This document shows, in pieces, positions 56,464-64,000 of a DNA stretch of 64,000 bases (position 1 is the stretch's first letter; each line of letters opens with the position of its first letter). Source of the DNA: Rhyacophila brunnea (taxonomy: Eukaryota > Arthropoda > Insecta > Trichoptera > Rhyacophilidae); NCBI GenBank assembly GCA_022495005.1, contig JAGYXB010001062.1, positions 868,001-932,000 on the forward strand, in the 5' to 3' direction. The notes beneath the pieces were generated by a model. That model was not told where the DNA came from. It searched no databases and saw only the letters and a program-made list of their open reading frames with translations. Both the position numbers and the translations under genes were made by a program.

Positions 56464-57625
56464 CCTAGCACTTCGTCAGGTGGACACAAGGACACCTTTC
56501 GGAGGCAGGGATACACGAGGAGGATACCAGACCAGGTTAGGGGTGGCTTGCCGAGAGGCCCACGCCCATCAAACCGAGGTTTTACCAGAGATAACCGAGG
56601 TGGTGCGAGGGGCACTTACCCTAGACGCAGGTGACCGGGTCTCCCTCACCACGTTCAAAGGGGGACGCCTCCAGCATTTCCAGGAAATCTGGCAGGCCAA
56701 GGGTGCATCACCACCATTATTAAAAATAATAACGGGAACCAGTATTCCGTTTATAAAGAAACGCCCTCTAATAATGCCTTCCGTACAATTTCATAAGGAT
56801 TTCCAAACGCGACAATCGCCGGAGATCACTTCACAAATCACGGAACTGAAGAAATCGGGAGTATTGGAATTGGCAGAACCATCTCCGAGCTTCCTCTCAA
56901 CTCTGTTCCTAGTAAGGAAGCAAGACGGCAGTCAACGACCCGTCTTCAACCTAAAACGCCTAAACGGTTTCCTACAACCAAGGCCGTTCAAACTGTTCCA
57001 CCATTTCAAGGTCCCAACATTCCTGCAAAGGGAAGACTGGTTAGTAAAAATAGACCTAAGCCAAGCGTACCTACATGTACTTATAGCTATACAACATCGC
57101 CGATTTCTTCGGCTAGTTTACCAAGGGGAACTCCTTCAATTCACGTGCCTTCCGTTTGGACTGTCGGCAGCACCAAGACTGTTTGCCTCATTAGCAAACT
57201 GGATGGCCGAACACCTCCGGGGAAAGGATATGAGAATCGTCACTTACTTAGACGACTTTCTGATGGCAAATCAGTCCAGAGAGATTCTTCTGTCGCAACT
57301 GACTTATATGATAGATTTCATGCAGGCACTAGGCTGGATAATCAACAAGAAAAAATCTTGTCTGATTCCAAGCCAACAGCGGGAGTTCTTGGGTATCACG
57401 TGGGATACTCACAACAATCGGAAATATCCATCAATCACAGAGAAGTGCACGTCACTTCGTCACCACCTGCAATTGCAGATCCAAAAAGGCAGTTGGTCGC
57501 TCAGGCAGGCCCAACGCCTCCTCGGGCGACTCAACTTTGCAAACTTCGTCACTCCACAGGGGAGGTTGCATTGCCGACATCTAGTCGAGTCATATGTTAA
57601 AAGCCATATCCACCCGCAAGACTAG
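56399..57625 (+). pseudogene. DIRS reverse transcriptase, open but truncated before RNase H
   Basis: The 408-codon frame is intact. It has the DIRS/Ty3-like RT blocks: DGSQRPVFNLKRLNGFL, KIDLSQAYLHVLI (first catalytic Asp, about residue 219), FTCLPFGLSAAPRLFASL, and VTYLDDFLMA with the YLDD active site (about residue 283), then IINKKKSCLIPSQQREFLG. It ends at a TAG at 57623-57625 in the connection region, where RNase H should start. The next 30 bp are already recombinase sequence in another frame, so an internal deletion near 57600 is inferred. The true start is unclear because ORF2 probably begins by overlap with gag. Confidence 0.88.
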
Positions 57626-58277
57626 ACCTACAAAACCACCGATTTGGGATCCAAGAATAATCGTGGACTACCTTAAGAAAACAACACCACTAGTATACAA
57701 CCTATATGAAGTTTCACGCAGAACAGCTATATTATTATTACTCGCATCGGGACGACGGGTTCATGACCTTATCCTACTCAGTGTAGCGGATAATGGCCTA
57801 GTCGATAATGGCGACCATATAATTCTTTGGATAGTGTTTGGTTCCAAGACAGACACATCAAGGCACCGCCAATCTGGATGGAAATTAAGCGCTTCCAGCT
57901 GCCAAAACATCGATCCAGTATTTTGGCTACGAAAACTTATCTGCGTTTCCAATGAGAGAAGAGAAGAGGGTGGTAATATTCCGGCATTATTTATCTCGTC
58001 AAGAGGCCCCCCAAAACCTGCGACTCGAGCAGTCATCGGAAATTGGGTGAAGTCAGTACTCGCTGATGCAGGGGTACAGGAATAACCAGGCAGTACTCGA
58101 TCAGCAGTCGCCTCTCTAAATTGGTTAGAGAACTACCCCCTAGATGACATCCTGCACAGAGGTAATTGGCGCCAAGAAGCTACTTTTAAAACATTTTACC
58201 AGAGACCGATAGACACACAGGCTTCTATAGCGGGGGAACAAAATATGTTGACCTCTCTGTTCAGCCCGGTGCACTGA
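57594..58277 (+). pseudogene. DIRS tyrosine recombinase, 5'-truncated with one nonsense codon
   Basis: Frame 3 reads KPPIWDPRIIVDYLKK then LLLLASGRRVHDLILLSV, which carries the first catalytic Arg. A TAA at 58083-58085 interrupts it. The same frame then continues with PGSTRSAVASLNWL (second Arg), DDILHRGNW (the His/Trp box) and FKTFYQRP (the candidate catalytic Tyr) to a TGA at 58275-58277. All expected active-site residues are present either side of one stop, and the N-terminal core-binding domain is missing. Confidence 0.87.
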
Positions 58278-58376
58278 GCCTAAAAGCAATGAGATGTTAT
58301 ACCTAATTCTCATGTTAGGTTCATCCACCTTTTCTTGCAGGATCTATCTTGCTTTACCAGGTGATAACAAACAGAT

Positions 58377-58467
58377 ATCTCAAGGGACTTCAGAGTCAAT
58401 AGCGAATAATGAAAGGAGTTTTACCTACCATTAAAACTCTTATTATTCTTGTTGACTCTGAAGTCCA
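58377..58467 (+). repeat. DIRS internal complementary region
   Basis: Bases 58377-58410 are the complement of the left end and 58408-58467 the complement of the right end, so the segment spells a joined circle junction. Both ends and the joint share ATT. In DIRS-1 this region is thought to template repair of the ends when the circular intermediate forms. Confidence 0.9.
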
Positions 58468-58497
58468 GAGAACACCTACCTGGTTTCCTTGAGACAT

Positions 58498-58713
58498 ATC
58501 AAATTGAATAACCAAAGACAAAGCACGCTACGATAGAAGCGTCAGTCCTGCCAGCCGGCAAAACACCAGAGAGATAAGTAATCGAGAAGAAAAGGGGGTA
58601 AAAAGGGGCCAGCACAGAAGAACACAAGGCAAAAAATACGATCAACATCTCAAGGGACTTCAGAATCAACAAGAATAATAAGAGTTTTAATGGTAGGTAA
58701 AACTCCTTTCATT
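58498..58713 (+). repeat. DIRS right inverted terminal repeat
   Basis: Mirror of the left repeat, carrying the shared GGGACTTCAG core, then an extra outer tail to CCTTTCATT that the left repeat lacks. That tail is repeated as the complement at 58408-58467. Confidence 0.88.
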
Positions 58714-60186
58714 TTTAAAAGTAATGAATGACTCAAGTGTCGAGAATCAAGTGTGATTATTTTATTGTTTCGTTTCTTTAGGTTAATTTTGTGACAATAA
58801 AATAAACGTATTTAGTTGAAGTGGCGTATCAGTCCTTTTGTATTTAATTTAAATTTTAAGTTTTATTAATTTATTTTAATCATAAAGAACAAGGAATACC
58901 GTATTGAATATATGGCAATGTCGTCGTTTATTATGCAAATGGCCGCTGGCGTTTGTTGGTGTCGCTCTGTCAGTAGGTAATCCGGTTCAACTCAAACAAT
59001 TTAATTTATTTTCAAAATAATTATTTAATAAACTCTATACTCGTGCAATATCATTCTGTATACTCAAGTGTACGCGGAGTTTATATTTCTACAGCCATTG
59101 CTATAATTTCTAAGTGATAAGTTTTGTTTTTTTGTGTATGGACAAGTACTTTTGGAAGTGCTCACAGCTGTTATACCGTTATATTGTCATATCGGGAATC
59201 TCTTGTTGATGTGATACAAAGGTAAGCCTTTTTCTTAATATTACTACGAACAGTTCATAATATGTCTTTATTATTTAATTAACACATGTCTCGCCTATTT
59301 TTTTATTTACAATATTGTCTTTTATTATTTTTTAAGCTTTCCTGAAGTAAACGTCAGCGTCTAAGTACTACCTAAGTAGTTGTTTTCAAATGCATCACAC
59401 AGCCGACAATTCCCACTTCATTATTTTGATTGTAAATTGTACAACAGTAGCAATCTACCTACTTTCATATGAGTTTCTATATTATCATTTTAAGAAAATA
59501 TCTCGCACTTGGAAGACGTCCGATTTAAATAAATATAAGTAGATACCTACCTACTTAAGTACTGTTACTTAGTGTAGCTGTGTAAAAATAAATTTCTAAC
59601 AAATATAAATTAGTACCCACAACCAAAAATTAAAAACTTATATGTACTAATCTACTTTTTAATAATTAAATGTTTCAAATTTAATATTCCTTCAATAATA
59701 CATTATTTATAAAAGCCATACTATGATGTACCAATCGATTGCCAAAGATGTATCTTTTCTATTGAAATGATATTATGTAGGTACTTATATAAAATATATT
59801 ACAACTTTTTTATAATTCAGGTTCCATGTATGCTCCTTCTCCGTAGAAAAAGGTTTTTATCAATCTTTTTTTATAGTCGTCTACAAAACATAACCATGGT
59901 TATAGTGTAGTGCAGCGGTCGGCAACCAACATATTACACTAACGCAGTGGTTCTTAACCGATGCACCGCTAGCTTGTTGCGAATGCATCGCGAAAAAAAT
60001 AATAGAAGCAGAAAAATCCGCGAAATAGTGAAAACCGAAAAAATCCTTCGCGAAATTATGAAAGCCGACGAAAGATCTAATGTCATTTCGATTTTGGCAA
60101 ATCGATCGCATGCGTCTTCCATGGCCTCACAGGCTTACGTATTTAGACGAAGAATTGAGGTTAGGTATGTACATCAAATCATCATC
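58714..60186. other. No gene established upstream of the DIRS element
   Basis: Possible donor sites AAAG|GTAAGCC at 59220 and CAG|TAGGTAATCC near 58975 could mark untranslated 5' exons of a plus-strand gene, but no coding exon follows in the window. hAT ends lie at 59913. Confidence 0.35.
59913..59960 (+). mobile_element. Two truncated hAT ends
   Basis: CAGCGGTCGGCAACC at 59913 and CAGTGGTTCTTAACCG at 59945 are typical hAT left ends set 32 bp apart. Neither right end was found, so this is probably a nested and truncated pair. Confidence 0.45.
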
Positions 60187-60724
60187 ATCAGCCGGGGTCA
60201 ATCCACTGCTGGGTGAAGGCCTCCCCAAGCTTCTTCCAACTCCCTCGGTCCTGTGTCGTTCGCTGCCACGTATTACCGCCGAACTTTACCAGTTTGTCAA
60301 TCCAGCGGCTTTTAGGGCGACCCTGTGGCCGTTTCGTGCCCCTTGGGTACCACTGGATGACGGCATTTGTCCAGCGGCCGTCCTTTCGGCGAGCAATGTG
60401 CCCCGCCCATTTCCATTTCAGCTGTTTGGCAACGTCTATTACATCGCGTACTCCTGTCTGCTTCCTAACCCATTTGTTTCTCTTACGGTCTTTTCGCGTA
60501 ATGTCCAACATACACCTCTCCATGCCTCGCTGTGCGACTCTTAGCCAGTGGACAACTCTCGTGTTGAGGGTCCACGTCTCGCAGCCATACGTGAGCACGG
60601 GTAGCACACATTGGTCGAACACCGTACGCTTAAGACACAGTGGTAGGTCACTCTTGAAGATACTATTCAGACGTCCGAAAGCACTCCATCCCAGCTTTGT
60701 TCTTCGAGAAATTTCATCGTGCAT
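60187..60724 (-). pseudogene. RTE-type endonuclease-reverse transcriptase, C-terminal part
   Basis: An open frame of 178 codons: EISRRTKLGWSAFGRLNSIF, VLPVLTYGCETWTLNTRVV, RGMERCMLDITRKDRKRN, WKWAGHIARRKDGRW, RPQGRPKSRWIDKL, ending RTTQDRGSWKKLGEAFTQQW. This is the standard tail of insect RTE-like non-LTR elements. 5'-truncated as usual for LINEs. The best preserved of about nine copies. Confidence 0.88.
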
Positions 60725-60790
60725 GCTTCCTTTATATCAAATATTCGACCTAATATTTCTGAAATCTGTAAAATCCGACAAGCTCAGGTA

Positions 60791-62215
60791 TCACATTAAT
60801 TGATTTTCACATCAAATAAATTCCATTTTGTTAAGGGTAATTTTACCTACAGTTTTTCCGTATACTGTGTAGGTATATATATTTTCTATTAAACTAGATA
60901 CCTACTTAAAAAATCATTAACAGCCGTGTCACCGCAAATCCGAAGAATCAATAGTCTTCCTCTGAAACCCTGTTCCTGCAGTATTGAGCCATCATTGCTG
61001 TGTCATGTCTATGGTATTCCTATTCACGTTCATAATAATAATAATAATATATTGTGTATTATAAAGATAAAAGCTCCTTCTCCATAGATTATAGAAGAAT
61101 GTTTTTCTTTGCTATGATGTGTACTTAAGAGCGTACATAAGTGAAACGGCAAATAATTTTTAACACTATGTGGAACGAAATTTCGGCTGCGTTGCCATTC
61201 GGAGAGGATAGTCGACCTGTTCGCACGTCAATTTCTTTTGTGATGGAGTCGGATGAATATATTCTTAAATCGTGTAAAGATGACTTAAAACGTTCCGCAT
61301 GTACTTGAAAAAGAAAACATGTCAATGAATATACTATTATTATTACGAATATAATAATAAACATAACATAAAAAGGACGTATGTTGATTTTTTTATGACA
61401 AATTATATTTCGTTCGGTTCGCGTCATTTGCACCCGCGACCCGCAATCCGCGCATCGCCTGCCTAGTCACGATCTTTTTAGACCATGCCTCAGCTGAGGT
61501 ATATAGCCTTGAGTATTTGGCGCCAATCGATTTGTATTCGTTTATTATTAAATAACAATAATATAAATATATGTATGATACGCATGATAGAAGTATATTA
61601 TAATATACCACATCTAATATGTATGTATGTTATACTCGATGGATTGTTGAGCTAATTTCAGACAAACTTTATTTTTATGCAAATATTGAAGGATGGTAGG
61701 TATATTATGATAATTATCGATCATCTATTATTAGTTGCGGCAATGGTTGCTGTCGAAAATAAAAGCCACCCCCAGTTAATTGAGACAGTGGCGCCGGCAT
61801 GTCTCGAAATATTGTTTTATGAAAGCGATTTACTCAATTATTAAGCAACATAAAATGTATCATGGTAGGTAGTATAAAAGTTCTCGGTCGGTCAAACTAC
61901 ACACATTCATGGTTCGCCCTTTAAGTGCAACTAGGTAAGTACTTATACTGTATAAATATAAATAATACATTTTCAACTGATTGACAACCGACACCAAATG
62001 TATTTTTTTAACACGTGAGAGAAGAAAAAATATATTTTGATCGGCTCATTTTTACTTCTAAATTAATCGCAAAAACTTTTGGTCTGCTGCTTCTAATGTA
62101 CTTGAAATAAGACCCGTTGGGTAAAGTTGCGACCAACCCAACCTGGCAGCCGTATTCGATCTTCGTGTGTACATACTTTCACCAGGGTCGCGCGATCTGT
62201 GTAGGTACTTTAGGA
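60791..62215. other. No gene seen
   Basis: Contains the TTAA element at 61129. Otherwise AT-rich. A 75-codon minus-strand ORF at 62058-62285 overlaps a hAT end and is probably spurious. Confidence 0.55.
61129..61508 (+). mobile_element. TTAA-target MITE (family A), third copy
   Basis: TTAA at 61125-61128. The right flank has mutated to TTGA at 61509-61512. Starts GAGCGTACATAAGTGAAACG. It contains the shared block AATCGTGTAAAGATGACTTA and the GC-rich CCCGCGACCCGCAATCCGCG near its right end. Confidence 0.83.
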
Positions 62216-62985
62216 CAGCGGTCCCCAACCGGTGGTCCCTGAGAGAATTTTGGTGGTCCGCAGAGTAATTTAAATATGTTTGCAATTTTCGTATTTATTG
62301 AAAAGTCATTGAAACCAAGAATCCAACAGCTTGTTTCAAACAAGCAGCAACAAATTTTACACCGATTATCTTTCTGTTATGTTACCTGTAATTAATCTTT
62401 AATGCACCTCTATGTCGACGTTGAATTCATATTAAAGTAATGATTGTAACGAATATCTGTGTTATATTATATTGATATACAGTGACGTCCCGTGGGGGTA
62501 AGGAGATTGAGCGTCGCTTGGGGGCGGTAGTTACCCGAAGGGCGGCAAATCGAGAAGAATCATTATTTATATATAGAAATAGCTAAGCTTAGTAATAACG
62601 GAAATATCTTTCCATTAAAAAGTTAATAGGTACATACCTACGTACATAATTTAAAATTTATCCAAATATGATATTGCTAAAAGTGGAAAATGTCAGGCGT
62701 ATTTTTAAATGTACCTATCTGAAAACGTAGACATTGTCTATTGAAGCAGATATGGCATTCAAATTAGATTTAGTGGTATAGGTATATTTATCATGTTAGT
62801 AATGTATCCATACAACACATTTCTTAGATATTGGAGTCATGAAAGGATGCTAAAAAGTACTGTAAGTATAAAAAATTTGCGGCATTTTGGCACTGCCTAG
62901 GGGCGGCATTTTGTCTAGGAACGTCACTGTTGATATATCGAATTTTTAACAAGTGTGGAAAAAATACGTGGCAGTGGTCCGCGGG
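62216..62985 (+). mobile_element. Second copy of the 43316 hAT family, 3'-truncated and interrupted
   Basis: Starts CAGCGGTCCCCAACCGGTGG and matches 43316-43380. The family resumes at about 62938 (ATATCGAATTTTTAACAAGTG, compare 43878) and breaks off near 62985 before the terminal repeat. Another hAT is nested at 62480-62929. Confidence 0.8.
62480..62929 (-). mobile_element. Non-autonomous hAT nested in an older hAT
   Basis: The ends are CAGTGACGTCCC and GGAACGTCACTG, flanked by the exact 8-bp duplication TTGATATA (62472-62479, 62930-62937). Its right end read on the minus strand (CTAGACAAAATGCCGCCCC) matches 21009-21060 and 19437-19460, so three copies of this family lie in the window. Confidence 0.9.
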
Positions 62986-64000
62986 ATTCATGGGATTCAT
63001 TCATTTACGGGATTTCTGTTCGAAAGAAATATGAATTCGAGACACTGTTGATGATTTGATGAGTAATGATGACATTATGACAAATACGCTGGTGTCTGCA
63101 CAGAATAGTAGTCTTCCTATGTCCGAATGTAATTTTACGTCAGGGTTATTAGTATTCTGTATTTAAAATTAGTATCATACTTTATTTCAATTTAATAAAT
63201 TAATAATATATGATGTCGATAAATGAGAAGACAGTAGTAAAAGCTGATACTAAAAGTGCATTTCTTCGTTGTCAGTGGTGTAAACTGTAAAGGACCTCCT
63301 TGCGCAACTAAACGTGTTTACGGCTATAACTCCAGTCGCCATAAACTCCTCATTACGGCGTATGCACCTGATAACAACGTTGTCGTTCGTGTTATTTTAT
63401 TTTATTACGATCCCTGCGTGACCAAACGATCTATTCCATATAAAGAAACTTTTCAAGCTATCGCCCTAACTACTTGTTCGGTGACCATTTTGTCTCTAAT
63501 ATGGGGGAACGGTCGCAGATTTGCAGAACCACACTCCGTTTAGTAAAGTTTATCCAAAGTTTTGCTTGAATTACGGCACTTACTCGGTCTCGTAAAAACA
63601 ATGCTAGAAGTCTGTCGGACAAAATAAAACACTTTTCAAAAACAAACAGTTCGGTTTATACTTACTTTATAGTTTAAACTTGAAATTTGTATTAAAATTT
63701 GTAACATTTGCCGTACACTAGAGATTGCAATCCTAATTTTCCCGACGAAAAAAGTGTTGCCTGGTACTGACATAACATGATACATACATATATGTAAATT
63801 TATACCAACAAAAATACACAAGAAATTTCACATTTAGTAGGTACCTAGCTATTCTAGCATCTAAGGCCCATTTCAGACGGGACACCGGTGTCACGCTCGA
63901 TATAATATAGGAGGCCTTTGTATTCGAATAAAGGGGCATTTGTGTAATGTTTATGAACGCCTCAGAGCTAATGAGTCAACGCGTAATTTCGCGTTATAAA
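62986..64000. other. No gene seen
   Basis: Apart from the unassigned ORF at 63256 nothing is recognised up to the window end. Confidence 0.55.
63256..63543 (+). other. Unrecognised 95-codon ORF
   Basis: Open frame starting MHFFVVSGVNCKGPP, higher in GC than its flanks, with four Cys and no family I recognise. Ends TAAACTGTAAAG and CTTTACTAAACGG-like sequence in inverted orientation hint that it sits in a MITE. Weak evidence for a real gene. Confidence 0.2.

Larger units (their letters stand above)
55255..58713 (+). mobile_element. DIRS-type tyrosine-recombinase retrotransposon, internally deleted
   Basis: DIRS elements copy through a circular DNA inserted by a tyrosine recombinase, so they make no target-site duplication and have no LTRs. 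Here the order is gag-like region, RT and tyrosine recombinase, between inverted terminal repeats (about 55255-55445 and 58498-58713), with an internal complementary region at 58377-58467. That region is complementary to the outer left end followed by the outer right end, which is the DIRS hallmark. At 3.46 kb it is short for the group. RNase H, the usual methyltransferase-like part and the recombinase N-terminus are missing. Frameshifts in gag and a stop in the recombinase make it non-autonomous today. Confidence 0.92.

Noticed and set aside
1..64000. CRISPR array, rRNA or bacterial operon
   Set aside because: No regularly spaced short repeats, no rRNA signatures and no operon-like tight ORFs. 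The content is that of an insect-like nuclear genome.

Overview
The window is AT-rich, intron-bearing nuclear DNA of an arthropod, most likely an insect. The evidence is one host gene with GT-AG introns, TTAGG-like repeats, and a dense mix of hAT, Tc1/mariner/pogo, TTAA-target, RTE, Jockey-like, Penelope-like and DIRS elements. The order cannot be fixed from the sequence alone. No bacterial-type genes, rRNA or CRISPR arrays were seen.

The only host protein-coding gene I can support is Tonsoku-like (TONSL) on the minus strand. It runs from the ATG at 54823 to the TAA at 26876, with 14 exons and 13 introns over about 28 kb. I placed every splice junction by hand. The exons sum to 4326 nt and stay in phase to the stop, giving a 1441-residue protein with N-terminal TPR repeats, an acidic patch, ankyrin repeats, a long Ser-rich linker, a ubiquitin-like segment and C-terminal leucine-rich repeats. 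A poly(A) signal lies 28 bp past the stop.

Layout. 1-26.8 kb is gene-poor: decayed non-LTR tails (RTE type), a Penelope-like element with a GIY-YIG endonuclease (11.57-12.36 kb), several MITEs, a possible solo LTR at 16.6 kb, a Jockey-like RT remnant (21.7-22.57 kb) ending on TTAGG repeats, and tRNA-derived SINEs. 26.8-54.8 kb is TONSL, whose introns are packed with nested transposons. Many have exact target-site duplications, and some lie 20-40 bp from splice sites. 55.255-58.713 kb is a DIRS-type tyrosine-recombinase retrotransposon that keeps both inverted terminal repeats and the internal complementary region but carries an internal deletion, frameshifts and a nonsense codon. It begins 431 bp upstream of the TONSL start codon. 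58.7-64 kb holds more RTE, hAT and TTAA elements and no recognisable gene.

The main interest is structural: a DIRS copy with readable circle-junction geometry, a hAT inserted at the centre of a palindrome, a TTAA element whose paralogous empty site is in the same window, a fold-back Penelope fragment with a 12-bp duplication, and one copy of a small TTAA MITE family in each of TONSL introns 2-6.
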